Shown: in pieces, positions 44,266-54,500 of the stretch | Position numbering within the stretch: position 1 is the stretch's first letter | How the letters are laid out: every line of letters begins with the position of its first letter | NCBI RefSeq assembly: GCF_007830615.1 | Contig: NZ_VLLI01000012.1 | Span: 62,001 to 126,000 of the forward strand | Source: Mucilaginibacter frigoritolerans | GTDB lineage: Bacteria; Bacteroidota; Bacteroidia; Sphingobacteriales; Sphingobacteriaceae | Direction: 5' to 3' | DNA length: 64,000 bases | Notes under the pieces: generated by a model | The model's database searches: none | What the model saw: the letters and a program-made list of their open reading frames with translations, nothing else | What the model was told of the DNA's origin: nothing | Translations under genes and position numbers: made by a program

Positions 44266-44273
44266 CAAAGGTA
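44266..44273 (-). promoter_or_regulatory. Candidate ccmC promoter -7 box (TACCTTTG)
   Basis: CAAAGGTA on the + strand; exact TAnnTTTG on the coding strand, 14 nt before the ATG at 44251. Confidence 0.45.
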
Positions 44274-44378
44274 GGAAATTTAGTTCATTGGTAATGATAT
44301 TGATTGGATTAGTTCTTTTGCACTGTAAGATGAAAAGTAATATATTTAGAAGTAGTTGAACTAAAATAATAATCGCTC

Positions 44379-45563
44379 TTAGTCTTTATCAGGAATATAA
44401 TCAACGGGCAGCTCATCCGAAAGCCTATTTTTCGACCATGAACCTTCATAAAGTGGGCCGCCTTCAACTACAATTCCATTATTATCGAAAACCGCAGGCC
44501 CATTTGTTAAGGTAATTACGCTAATTTGGTAATTAGTCATATTCAAATCCCGATAGATATCCTTGAAGTCAACCTCTTCCAACTTATTTTTATAAATAAC
44601 ATACAAAAAATGAGGAAAATGCAATGAATACAAACCTTCTGATACTGTGCTTGTTACTTCAAATTCCTGATAAGGTATTTTAGAAATACTTTCGTTGACA
44701 TATTTGGACATTTTTGATAACTCAACCATCCTGTTTGCTGAGTCACGCATTCTCAATTCAATAAATCTTTTATATTTCTTGTGAATAGTCTCATCATCCG
44801 GCCTTTGCAAATTCAACGATCTTGTATAAGACCGCAACTCGAAGCCTTCATGCGCCAGTTTATCAGCATGCAAGGACCTATAGAAGTGCATTGCAGAACC
44901 ATAGTATGCATTTTCCCTATTCTGGTGCCATTTATCTTTTTGGCTTTTAGTTCCTGGCAAATCTTCAAAAATACGTTTACCATCGTAAGAAGTAATACCG
45001 GCTAATTTGTCAAGCGTAAAATCTCTCAATAAAAACTTTATACGGTACCCTAATGCTCTGTTTTCAACAATCAAAAATTCATCTGCATCAGCGTGTAGTA
45101 CTTGTTTGGTTGGATTATAGGTTAGGTTAAGAATCCGGGGATTCATTACTACGCAATTCTTTGCATTCAAATCCGACCCAATAAATTCTTTTCTAAATGT
45201 TTCATAATTTTTCCTGAAGTCTGCTTCTGATGAAATCACAACCTCCCTGAGCATCATTGGTTTTTGCACCATTTCGATATTCAGTTTTATAGGTTCACGT
45301 CCTACCAGAACTGTTTTGTTGTAGTCTTCATATCCCAATACAGTCACAACCAGGGTATATTGTCCAGGTCTTATTCCACTGAGTGTGAAGGTGCCATCTT
45401 CGGCAGTTGCAGAACCAACAGAAGAATTACTTAAAAACACACTGGCCCTTGGTATAGGCTTTGTTGTACCTTCTTGTACTACCTTACCGGTAATAATGCC
45501 ATTTTGGGCAAGTGCTATAAATGGGATAAAAATAAATAAAAGGATGAGCCAGGGGAATCGCAT
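44379..45563 (-). CDS. Carboxypeptidase-regulatory-like domain envelope protein
   Basis: 394 aa. Signal peptide (about residues 1-19, ending in ALAQ), then a CarboxypepD_reg-like beta-sandwich (about 22-100; GIITGKVVQEGTTKPIPRASVFLSN, then GQYTLVVTVLGYEDY). The remaining ~290 residues show no clear domain; no TonB-box receptor barrel follows. Related proteins of Bacteroidetes occur in the outer membrane or on the surface, but the function is unknown. Single gene. Confidence 0.85.
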   Translation of the reverse strand: MRFPWLILLFIFIPFIALAQNGIITGKVVQEGTTKPIPRASVFLSNSSVGSATAEDGTFTLSGIRPGQYTLVVTVLGYEDYNKTVLVGREPIKLNIEMVQKPMMLREVVISSEADFRKNYETFRKEFIGSDLNAKNCVVMNPRILNLTYNPTKQVLHADADEFLIVENRALGYRIKFLLRDFTLDKLAGITSYDGKRIFEDLPGTKSQKDKWHQNRENAYYGSAMHFYRSLHADKLAHEGFELRSYTRSLNLQRPDDETIHKKYKRFIELRMRDSANRMVELSKMSKYVNESISKIPYQEFEVTSTVSEGLYSLHFPHFLYVIYKNKLEEVDFKDIYRDLNMTNYQISVITLTNGPAVFDNNGIVVEGGPLYEGSWSKNRLSDELPVDYIPDKD

Positions 45564-45627
45564 CGCTAAAAATTACAATTTGTTTTTTTAAAGATGCTAA
45601 AAAACACAATTAATATGAACAAAAGAT

Positions 45628-45665
45628 GAAAAGTATCAATATTGTTAGGTTTATTGATACTTTTC
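45628..45665 (-). terminator. Hairpin after the porin gene
   Basis: Perfect 13-bp stem, 45628-45640 with 45653-45665, between the porin stop and the CarboxypepD gene. The minus-strand tail (CATCTTTTGTTC) is a weak T-tract. Confidence 0.6.
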
Positions 45666-45686
45666 GAGGATATTTTTTCAGAAGAG

Positions 45687-46964
45687 TTAGAAATAGGTAG
45701 AAACTCCAAAACTTAACCCGCGTGTTGGGCCTATGGCAGCGCCTATTGTATTGCCAGTAATATCGCGTGCGTTTTGGATGCGATAATTTACTCTCAATAC
45801 CGTTAAAGGTGTAGGTCTGAAACTTATTGCCGGCATAATGCTCCAAACGTCATTATACATCCGTTGCCCAGTGGCAACAAAGTTACCTTGGTTCCAGTCA
45901 ACATATTCACCCCTTACTGCCAGGTTAACGGTGGCATTATCCCAATCCAATATTCGTCCATGAATAATTGGCTGTACAATATCAATATAACCACCATATT
46001 GCCTGTGCGAATATTCAGGTGTATAATCAGCTGGTAAATCAACAAATATCCAGGCCCATTCGGTTGTTATAGCAGTATGCAATCTGGGAATAGTAGTATT
46101 AAAATCTACATCAAAAACATTTACACTTCTTTTATTGTCAACCTGAGCACCTTCAATGCGCCAGGTATTATAAACACCACCCATGTACGATAAACCCAAT
46201 TGTCCTATTTTATCATTGCCGATAGAAAGCTTACCGGTGTATAAAGGCTCGCCACTTGCACTTGATGTTAAACGGGTAAGGCTTGCATTGGCGGCCGGCA
46301 GAAAGGTTTTTCCCTGGGTATTATCAATAATAGCATCGTCAAAGCCTCCGGTTACATAAAACTCATACCCAAACATCCAGTGGTTGGCATATTGCTTGCC
46401 ATATAAGCCAAACCCTGTATTTGACCATGTATCCGGAAGCATTTGGGTCATTGCTATAGGTCGGTCGGTAAATTCATATTTGGGTCCATCATGATTTTGA
46501 TTAAATGAACCTATAGGATTTAAAATTAAACCTCCGCGTAAATTTACCAGTGGATTAAATTCAATATCAATTGCTGCGTATTCAATTCCGAATTGTGCTC
46601 CTGATGATTCACCCGGATCACCTGTAGGATCATTTTCATATTCAATCTCTGATAAAAATTTAACATGTTTTGATATGGTTGACGCCACAAAAAGGCTGAA
46701 CCTTCTGAACTGAAACTGACTGCCATTAGTAATACCCGAAGTGTTACTATAAAGTACGTCCGATTCTATATAGCCGCCAATAGAAACCGGCGTTTTGCCA
46801 AGCTTTAAAAACGGGCGATTGTACACAGCATCCATGCTGAGACTATGCTTAGTTGTATCGGTTTTGGCAGGCGTGTTTAGCAGTGTGCTGTCAATTTGTG
46901 CAAATGCACTGCCACTACAAAAAAGCAAAGCCGCAGCCGCTATAATTTGTAAATTTATTTTCAT
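45687..46964 (-). CDS. Outer-membrane porin (phosphate-selective porin O/P-like)
   Basis: 425 aa from ATG 46964 (an upstream in-frame start at 47000 would put extra residues before the signal). Signal peptide about 1-24 ending in AFAQ. The body is rich in alternating beta strands with aromatic ends (GYIESDVLYSNTSG, FQFRRFSLFVASTIS, WAWIFVDLPADYTPEYSHRQ, VNLAVRGEYVDWNQGNF), and the C-terminal strand ends in a phenylalanine (RGLSFGVSTYF). Last gene of an operon behind the di-heme cytochrome and Rieske protein, and 83 nt after the latter. Confidence 0.8.
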   Translation of the reverse strand: MKINLQIIAAAALLFCSGSAFAQIDSTLLNTPAKTDTTKHSLSMDAVYNRPFLKLGKTPVSIGGYIESDVLYSNTSGITNGSQFQFRRFSLFVASTISKHVKFLSEIEYENDPTGDPGESSGAQFGIEYAAIDIEFNPLVNLRGGLILNPIGSFNQNHDGPKYEFTDRPIAMTQMLPDTWSNTGFGLYGKQYANHWMFGYEFYVTGGFDDAIIDNTQGKTFLPAANASLTRLTSSASGEPLYTGKLSIGNDKIGQLGLSYMGGVYNTWRIEGAQVDNKRSVNVFDVDFNTTIPRLHTAITTEWAWIFVDLPADYTPEYSHRQYGGYIDIVQPIIHGRILDWDNATVNLAVRGEYVDWNQGNFVATGQRMYNDVWSIMPAISFRPTPLTVLRVNYRIQNARDITGNTIGAAIGPTRGLSFGVSTYF

Positions 46965-47047
46965 TAGAATAATTGTTTTTAATGGTAATAAAGCTGTCAT
47001 GAGGCGTTTTATTCATCCGGTTTTTTGAGCGGCGACTCATGATAGTT

Positions 47048-47476
47048 TTACTTAAGTGATATTAAAATTTGATCGTTAGCTATGGTTATCGGGAAGGTTC
47101 TTAAGTTAGCATCCGCAGGGCCGTTTTTTACCTGCCCTGTGCTGCTGAACTGACTCCCATGAGCAGGACACTCCAATCTGTCGCCAAATACCTGTAGTTC
47201 GGCTCCCTGGTGCGTACAGCGCATTAGCAAGGCAGTGTATGCTGTTTCGGAAAAGCGATAAACGCAAATAGGATATTTAAGTTGCTGGTTTTGAACCACT
47301 ACATGCTTCTTGAATGAGTTACTGTCCCTGAAAGCAGCCAAAGGCACTACCATATCAGAATGATTAATTTCAGCAGAAATGATTTTACTGCCATTGCAAC
47401 CTTGTAAAATGGCTCCTAACAAGGTTCCGCCTACGCAGGCAAATCCGCAGGTTTTAATAAACTCTTTTCTTTCCAT
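47048..47476 (-). CDS. Rieske [2Fe-2S] protein
   Basis: 142 aa. N-terminal Cys-rich membrane anchor (FIKTCGFACVGGTLLGAILQGC, about residues 6-27) reminiscent of a Tat or lipoprotein leader. The Rieske motifs are CTHQG (about 87-91) and CPAHGS (about 103-108), giving two Cys and two His ligands. It starts 3 nt after the di-heme cytochrome stop, so they act together, probably as periplasmic electron carriers. Confidence 0.9.
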   Translation of the reverse strand: MERKEFIKTCGFACVGGTLLGAILQGCNGSKIISAEINHSDMVVPLAAFRDSNSFKKHVVVQNQQLKYPICVYRFSETAYTALLMRCTHQGAELQVFGDRLECPAHGSQFSSTGQVKNGPADANLRTFPITIANDQILISLK

Positions 47477-47479
47477 TAA

Positions 47480-48712
47480 TTATAGTGATTTAAGGAACGT
47501 AATAACCGCAGCCTGATCTGAAGATGATAGCTTGCTGAAACGTGCTGAACTTACAGCAGCTTCGCCACCATGCAATTGTATGGCCTGCTCTATGCTGTGG
47601 GCACGTCCATCATGCATTAAATAATAGCTGCCACCTTGTACACCTGGCGCAAGTCCAAGCCCCCATAATGGCGCGGTACGCCATTCGGGCGTTTTTGCAT
47701 CACCTTCGGTATATCCATCGTCTAAACCTGGCCCCATATCATGTACCAGCAAATCTGTAAATGGATTTATAGTTTGATAAGACAGTGCCGCAACCGGTGA
47801 ATAGCCCGTAGTAAGGATTTGTTTATGACAGGTTTCACAACCAATTTGAACGAACAATGCATTACCACGTTGTACTGTAGCATCATTGGGATTACGCTGA
47901 ATAGGTGTTTGTAAACAGGTTACGTAAAATACTACTGAGTTAAAATCATCACTGCTAACTTCAGGAGTTGATGATGGAGGTGGCGCCGATTGATCCAGAT
48001 AGTTAAATGGATTTTGTGGCAGATAGGTTGAAGTAATACCCATATCATGATTATATGCCTGCGCTACCTGCTGTACCAGGTTATAAACCGAAGCTTTGCG
48101 CCCAAAACGGCATATATATTTACCATCCCCACGCGGAATAGCTCCATTTAATGGTGTTACATACGATGGAATAGTACTGTAATTAGGATGGCCCCGTACG
48201 CCATCAGGGTTATTTACGTTTGCTGCTGCCATTGCAAGGATGGCAGAATCGGGCACAACCTCTAAAAATCCAACACCAGCTGTAATAGGCGCTATGAATT
48301 TTGAACTGGTGGCTCCTGCCGGAATTTGTTCCGGGGTATAACCTGGCAAAGCAAAAGTACCTAACTGTGGGCCACCTTCTGCCAGGAATTTATTCCCGGT
48401 ACTGTCTGTTTGGCCAAAACGGGTTAGGATGGTAAAAGGATGCCCTCTGTTATCACTCGAGTGGCAACTGCCACATCCGGTTGCTACAAAATAAGGGCCG
48501 AGTCCTGTTGCCGTGGTACGGTTGGCAAAGAACTGATCGTTACCGTGTGAAAACAGTATGGTTTGTGAACTTGAAAGATCAACCGGACCGCACAGGCCGT
48601 CTTCAGGGTTAATCATTGCCGGGAAAATTTTCTTACAAGAAGAAAAAGAAGCAATGCAAATAATTACCAATGAGGTAAATAAAAGTATAAGTGTAGTAGA
48701 TTTTTTGCCCAT
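47480..48712 (-). CDS. Di-heme oxidoreductase (DUF1111 family) lipoprotein
   Basis: 410 aa. The leader carries a lipobox-like FSSC (about residues 23-26). Two heme c motifs are present: CGSCH (about 80-84) and CETCH (about 294-298). The family, sometimes called di-heme oxidoreductase or CxxCH-type DUF1111, is related to di-heme cytochrome c peroxidases. Periplasmic and dependent on the Ccm system encoded nearby. First gene of a Rieske / porin operon. Confidence 0.9.
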   Translation of the reverse strand: MGKKSTTLILLFTSLVIICIASFSSCKKIFPAMINPEDGLCGPVDLSSSQTILFSHGNDQFFANRTTATGLGPYFVATGCGSCHSSDNRGHPFTILTRFGQTDSTGNKFLAEGGPQLGTFALPGYTPEQIPAGATSSKFIAPITAGVGFLEVVPDSAILAMAAANVNNPDGVRGHPNYSTIPSYVTPLNGAIPRGDGKYICRFGRKASVYNLVQQVAQAYNHDMGITSTYLPQNPFNYLDQSAPPPSSTPEVSSDDFNSVVFYVTCLQTPIQRNPNDATVQRGNALFVQIGCETCHKQILTTGYSPVAALSYQTINPFTDLLVHDMGPGLDDGYTEGDAKTPEWRTAPLWGLGLAPGVQGGSYYLMHDGRAHSIEQAIQLHGGEAAVSSARFSKLSSSDQAAVITFLKSL

Positions 48713-48832
48713 GTATTTAATGGTTGAATTGTAATCCTTTTGTCAGGGGCGAAAATAAATCTTATTTAGACTTAATCCAAATAAAAGACCAAAAGAATTT
48801 CAATACTACTTAAAAAGGCAAAAATTAGTGGA

Positions 48833-49516
48833 TTAATCGCGCCACAAAAACGGGAACAACAATAAGGCAGTAGCTATTACAATGGCATTTATAGCTAAAA
48901 GCACCCCCATATTTCCATAGCTAAAGCTTCTGTCAATACCATCCATTGCATTTTTACTTAAGCGGATGAGCAGCAGAATAACCGGGATAATAATCGGGAA
49001 ACTTAAAATAGCCATCAACGTGCCATTATTGCCTGCTTTGGAGGCAATAGCTGAAATCATGGTAAACACTGTAGAAAAACTGATACTTCCTAAAAGCACA
49101 GTTACAACGTAGAAGAAAGGATCGCCCAGGGTGTTGGTAAAAAAAAGCAAGTAAACTACTAATGCCAAAATACTCAGTAGAGACATCAGCATTATATTGT
49201 AAATGGTTTTGGACAGGATAATGGCCTGCGGACTAGCAATAGAATAATAGTATAATAAGCGACTCCGGCTCTCCTGCATAAAACTTTTGGCAATTGCGTT
49301 AACGGATGCAAAAAGCATAATTATCCAGAATAAAACATTCCAAACTATGGGATACCCTTTACTTGTGCTAAATCCCGGGCTTAAGTTAAAAGATATATAG
49401 CAAACAAAAACAGTTGAAACTACATAAAGCAACACTCCATTAAAGGCATATTTTGAACGCCATTCAAGTAATATTTCTTTTTTTAAAAGTTCCCAGGTTT
49501 GGCTGATGAGTTGCAT
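48833..49516 (-). CDS. ccmB: Heme exporter protein CcmB
   Basis: 227 aa with six membrane helices. LLKKEILLEWRSKYAFNGVLLYVVS at the start and LFASVNAIAKSFMQESRSRLLYYYSIASPQAIILSKTIYN near residues 70-108 match the CcmB permease. It works with the CcmA ATPase (not in the window) and CcmC/D. A TAnnTTTG box ends 5 nt before the ATG; the gene is divergent from ogt. Confidence 0.9.
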   Translation of the reverse strand: MQLISQTWELLKKEILLEWRSKYAFNGVLLYVVSTVFVCYISFNLSPGFSTSKGYPIVWNVLFWIIMLFASVNAIAKSFMQESRSRLLYYYSIASPQAIILSKTIYNIMLMSLLSILALVVYLLFFTNTLGDPFFYVVTVLLGSISFSTVFTMISAIASKAGNNGTLMAILSFPIIIPVILLLIRLSKNAMDGIDRSFSYGNMGVLLAINAIVIATALLLFPFLWRD

Positions 49517-49521
49517 AGGCG

Positions 49522-49529
49522 CAAAGATA
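49522..49529 (-). promoter_or_regulatory. Candidate -7 promoter box (TATCTTTG), leaderless arrangement
   Basis: CAAAGATA on the + strand, ending 5 nt before the ccmB ATG at 49516. No obvious -33 element. Confidence 0.35.
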
Positions 49530-49611
49530 GAAGATTGTGTTGATTTAGTTGAATAGCATGGTGAGCCTAAAAATTGATATTTTTGTTGGTATAATATTTC
49601 AAATTCAATTT

Positions 49612-50097
49612 ATGCCTTTTACCTATTGTAAAACACCTGTAGGCGTTGCCAGGATAACTGAGGAAGATAATTTCATTACCTCTATATCCATCCGTGATGA
49701 AGAATTTGAAATCAGCATACCTGAATCACCGGTATTAAAAATGGCAACTCAACAGTTGGATGAATATTTTGAAGGAAAGCGTAAAGAATTTGATTTACCT
49801 ATCAAACAATCCGGAAGTGATTTTCAACAAAAAGTTTGGCAACAATTATTAAAAATTGAGTACGGTAAAACCATCAGTTATCTTCAGCAATCCAAACTGA
49901 TGAATAATCCTTTGGGCATAAGGGCTATTGCAGCAGCAAATGGTAAAAATAATCTTTGGATAGTAGTACCCTGTCACCGGGTTATTGGCTCAAACGGAAG
50001 TTTAACCGGATATGCGGGTGGTTTATGGCGCAAAAAATGGCTACTGGAACATGAAGCCAGCATTATGGGGATTGGTCAGACAACGTTAAACTTTTAA
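49612..50097 (+). CDS. ogt: Methylated-DNA-[protein]-cysteine S-methyltransferase
   Basis: 161 aa from ATG 49612, where the family pattern begins (MPFTYCKTPVGVARIT); an upstream TTG would add 21 unconserved residues. Active-site motif IVVPCHRVIG (Cys near residue 125) and the helix-turn-helix region before it (IRAIAAANGKN) are present. Repairs O6-alkylguanine by suicidal transfer of the alkyl group. Confidence 0.93.
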   Translation: MPFTYCKTPVGVARITEEDNFITSISIRDEEFEISIPESPVLKMATQQLDEYFEGKRKEFDLPIKQSGSDFQQKVWQQLLKIEYGKTISYLQQSKLMNNPLGIRAIAAANGKNNLWIVVPCHRVIGSNGSLTGYAGGLWRKKWLLEHEASIMGIGQTTLNF

Positions 50098-50119
50098 TCT
50101 GCTTTATTAAAAAAGAGGC

Positions 50120-50707
50120 TTATTTCTTCAAAAGCTCATATATTTCTTTAGCAGTCAATACATAATCAACTGCATTTAAATCAATAGCAGCCTGTGGCAT
50201 TTCAGGCATTATCGCATCTTCAGGTGATTGAGCAATGGTTAATGAACCCGCATTTCTTAATTTTAGCAAGCCCTGTGCACCATCCTGATTGGCCCCCGAA
50301 AATAAAACAGCTGTACACCGGTCATTATAAACTTCGGACGCGCTTTCAAAAGTCACATCAATTGATGGTTTGGAATACCACAGCGCTTCAGAAACATCCA
50401 AAGCAAATGAATAATCTTTTTCAATTAAAGTATGGTAGTTTGCCGGCACTATATAAATGGTATTTCTATTTATTTTATCCTTGTCACTTATCTCACGTAA
50501 CAGCATACTTGCATTTTCTGCAAATAACTTTTCCACTTCGCTCAAAAAATTTCGTTTGCGATGCATTACAATAAGCACAGTTTTATTAAGGTTTGAAGGC
50601 AGTGTTTGTACCAGGTGAAACAGTAGTTTAAATGAGCCCGCAGATCCCCCTAACAACAAAATTTCTGAGTTGTGCCAGCGATCATATATGCTTTTATCAA
50701 GAGCCAA
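50120..50707 (-). CDS. CheB-type protein-glutamate methylesterase domain
   Basis: 195 aa from TTG 50707, the only start without losing the first beta strand. It is the CheB catalytic domain alone, without the usual receiver domain: nucleophile SAGS in LLGGSAGSFKLL (about residues 17-28), His in MHRKRNFL (about 48-55), and Asp in FSGANQDGAQG (about 148-158). Overlaps the cheR gene by 11 nt, so the pair is co-translated. Confidence 0.9.
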   Translation of the reverse strand: MALDKSIYDRWHNSEILLLGGSAGSFKLLFHLVQTLPSNLNKTVLIVMHRKRNFLSEVEKLFAENASMLLREISDKDKINRNTIYIVPANYHTLIEKDYSFALDVSEALWYSKPSIDVTFESASEVYNDRCTAVLFSGANQDGAQGLLKLRNAGSLTIAQSPEDAIMPEMPQAAIDLNAVDYVLTAKEIYELLKK

Positions 50708-51527
50708 TTTTTTGGTAAATATTTTCTTTTTGATTGATGACCTTAAACTTTTTCTTAAAAACGTCAGAACGGATGGTTTCCTTACTTCCTAAGCATAAAA
50801 AACCATGCGGACATAAGCTTCTATGAAAAAGATCAAGTATTTTTTCTTGCAGCTGCGTTTCAAAATAAATAAAAACATTACGGCAACTAATCAATTGAAA
50901 CTCGTTAAAAACAGTATCGGATATTAAATTATGTACCGAAAAGAGTGTATTTACTTTTAAATCACTGTGAATAGCTGCGGCATCATATAAGGTGGTAAAA
51001 TGATCCGTTAATGATCCACTTAACCCCGACAACTGGTAATTTTCTGCGTAGGTCTTTATGCTCCTGAAACTATAAATGCCTTTACGCGCTTCTTTTAAAA
51101 CCACGGTATTTACATCGGTTCCATAAATGAATGACTTATCTTTAAGAGCAGCTTTAGCCATCATTATGGCCAGAGAGTAAGGTTCTTCACCTGAAGAACA
51201 GCCAGCTGACCATATTTTAATATGCTGATAGGTTGACAGGTAAGGCAATACCTGCATATTGAGCGCTTTATAGAACGATGGATCACGAAACATTTCCGTA
51301 ACATTTACGGTAATCTCCTCCAGAAAAGTTTGAAAAAATGGATGATCGTTGACCAATTTATGTTTAAGATCATAAAAAGTCAATTTCTTTATCATCATCA
51401 CCCGGGTAAGCCTTCTCTTAAGGGATGCTTTTGAATAATCAGAAAAGTCAAAACCATGGACCTTTTTAACAAGGTCAATTAATTCAGCTATCTGTTCTGT
51501 AGTTAATCCCTGCGAAGTAATATCCAT
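50697..51527 (-). CDS. CheR-type methyltransferase
   Basis: 276 aa from ATG 51527, 2 nt after the hybrid-kinase stop; a TTG at 51545 would overlap it. N-terminal helical CheR domain (VKKVHGFDFSDYSKASLKRRL) and SAM-binding domain with KIWSAGCSSGEEPYSLAIMM (about 105-124). It normally methylates chemoreceptor glutamates, but no receptor or CheA is present here. Confidence 0.92.
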   Translation of the reverse strand: MDITSQGLTTEQIAELIDLVKKVHGFDFSDYSKASLKRRLTRVMMIKKLTFYDLKHKLVNDHPFFQTFLEEITVNVTEMFRDPSFYKALNMQVLPYLSTYQHIKIWSAGCSSGEEPYSLAIMMAKAALKDKSFIYGTDVNTVVLKEARKGIYSFRSIKTYAENYQLSGLSGSLTDHFTTLYDAAAIHSDLKVNTLFSVHNLISDTVFNEFQLISCRNVFIYFETQLQEKILDLFHRSLCPHGFLCLGSKETIRSDVFKKKFKVINQKENIYQKIGS

Positions 51528-51529
51528 AA

Positions 51530-54500
51530 CTAACTTCCCAGCCAAAGCTGCATTAATGAGATTAACCGGTCCATATCAACAGGTTTTGTTATATAATCAT
51601 TTGCTCCTGCCGCAATGCATTTTTCACGGTCATCCATCATGGCTTTAGCTGTTAAAGCTATTACAGGTAACCTGGCCCATTTGTTTTGTTTACGGATATA
51701 CCTGGTAGCTTCGTAACCGTCCATTATCGGCATCATAATATCCATCAGTACAATATCAATATCGCTGATGCTTTCAAGCTTCTCAATGGCTTCCTTACCA
51801 TCATTAGCAATTTCAACGTGCATATCATAGCTTTGCAAAGCACTGCTTAGCGCAAAAATATTACGCATATCATCATCAACTATTAATACTTTTTTACCTT
51901 TTACAATTTCCTTTCCGTGTGTCACTATTTTTAATTTAGGGTTTAGGGCAGTTTCGGCAAATTGAACAGTCATTTCGCTAACTTTATTTAAAAACAAATT
52001 AACCTCATCAATCAATCTATCTGCTGATTTTGTGGTTTTCACTACCATGGCATTAGCATATTGCATTAGCCTGTTTACAGAAGTTTTATCTAACTCCATA
52101 GCGGTGTTAATAATAACAGGCAAGGCTTTAAATCTATCTATAGCTTTTATTTTATCTAAAAAGTCAAGGCCTGATATATCAGGAAGGTTAAGATCAAGTA
52201 TAACACATTGATATTCGTTTTCATGAAGCATTCTGAAGGCCGATGCACCATCAAAAGCCTGATCAATGGTTATTCCCTGGCTTTGCATTAGCTCATTTAA
52301 TGCATGGCTCTGTGTTTTGTTATCCTCAATTAATAGTATCTGCTTAAATTTTGTTCCGCTTTGCTGCATATCGCCAAACAGTTTATCAAGAGCACCCTTA
52401 TCAACTGGTTTTTTAAGAAAGCTTATGGCGCCCTCTTTACTCACGCGGTTTGAAGCCGCATCACCTGCCGACATCAGATGCACAGGAATATGAGCGGTTG
52501 CTGCATGCTGTTTAAGTTCTTTTAATATTTGCCACCCATCTTTACCCGGAAGCATAATATCTAATATCACAGCATCAGGTTGATTTTTTTCAATGATTTC
52601 GACAGCGTTGATACCTTCATTTATAATGATAGATTTATATCCATGATCAGCAGAGTAATCTTTTAAAATATCGGCGAAATTTTTATCGTCCTCAACAATT
52701 ATCACCAAAGGCTCATGCTCGCGTTGCTTTATAATCTGTTTAGCAGGCGCTAAAAATTCCTTTTCTGGTTTAAAGTTTTCAACCGTTACCAGACTCTCAA
52801 AAGGTTGGGCATTTAAATCAGCTTTAACCGGAATGGTTAATACAAACTCGCTACCTATACCTAGTTCACTGGTAAGGGTGATTTTACCACCAAGCAATGC
52901 TACCAACTCACGACTTATGGAAAGACCTAAGCCAGTACCCCCATATTTACGGCTAGTTGAACCATCGGCCTGCTGAAATGCTTCGAATATTAACTTTTGC
53001 TTATCAAACGCAATGCCAATACCAGTATCTTTTATACTGAAGCTTATGGTTTCATCAACTTCGTTATGCTTAACGTTTATATCAATTGATCCTTTTTCCG
53101 GTGTGAACTTGAAGGCATTTGACAATAAATTCTTAATTACCTGTTCAACTCTTACCTTATCGGTAAATACATTTTCGGGTACATTTGAATCTGTATTGAT
53201 GGTATATTTTATCTTCTTTTTGCGGGCAATCTCCGTAAACAGCATTTCCATATCATGCAAAATTTCGGTGATTTTTATCTCCTCATTTTGTAATTCCAGT
53301 TTGCCTGATTCGATTTTTGAAAGATCAAGAATGTCATTAATCAGGGTAAGTAAATCATTACCGGCATTAAATATCACGCTGGCATACTTTATCTGATCAT
53401 CAGAAAGATTGGCCGGTTTATTATCCTTTAAAATACGGGCAAGTACCAGTATGCTGTTTAAAGGCGTCCTTAATTCATGGCTCATATTTGCCAAAAACTC
53501 CGATTTATATTTACCGGTAGTTTCCAGCTCTATTACTTTTTGGTTTATAGAATTACGGGCTTCTTCTATTGCCTGGTTTTTTTCTTCTAATAAACTGGCT
53601 TTTTCTTCCAGTTCAGCATTGGTGGCACGTAATTCTTCCTGTTGCACTTTAAGCTCTTCTTCTGATGCCTGCAGCATTTCAGTTTTACTCATCAGTTCCT
53701 CATTGGTAACACGCATTTCTTCCTGCTGTGCTTCCAACTCCTCGGCTTGCTGTTGTACCTGCAATAACAACTCGTGCATAATGGTACGGGCCTGCGCAGT
53801 ATTTATTGCTATACCTATATCATCGGTTACCGTTAAAATATAGTTCTTATTAGTTTCAGATAATTCATCGCGGAAAGCAATCTCGATAACCCCTTTTAAC
53901 TTTTTATCAAAAAAGAAAGGGACAATAAAACTTTCGGTAAGTTCATTATAAACAACTGAGGATGTCAGTTCAAGTACTTCATTTAATTTGCCTTTTACAA
54001 TTGCTGCTTTTTGATCTTTAGCTACCTGCCCTATCCAGCCTTCGGCTAGTTTTATTGTTTTTTTAATAGCATTTAAATTACTAAAAGCATAGGAAGCATA
54101 AAGCTCAAGCGTTTCCGTTTCTTCATTATACAAGTAAAATGTACCGGCCGAGGCTTTTATGTAGCCGCAAAGCTCTGTTAAAATATTGTCGCTAAGCTCA
54201 CGCTCACTTTGCTGGCCCTGCATTTTCTCGTTCAGTAAACCAGTGCCGGTAAGCAGCCAATTTTGGGCGCGGTTTTCTGTGAGTACTTTTTCGAGCTCAG
54301 CATTGGTTATTTTTATATTATTTTCAACTATTTTTTGCCGCTCAAAAGTCCCCTGGATATACATGAACAACACAATAATGATAATCAGAAAAACTACAGA
54401 GCCTGTAATAATAACATCAAGGGCTGCGGCTGAAGCATTTTCTGTACTCTCTTTTCTAAGCGCAAGGAGTTTATTTTCTGTTTCTCTTATATTGTTAACC

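Noticed and set aside
45610..45846. Minus-strand frame overlapping the porin 3' end
   Set aside because: It covers the terminator hairpin and the end of the porin in another frame; no family features.
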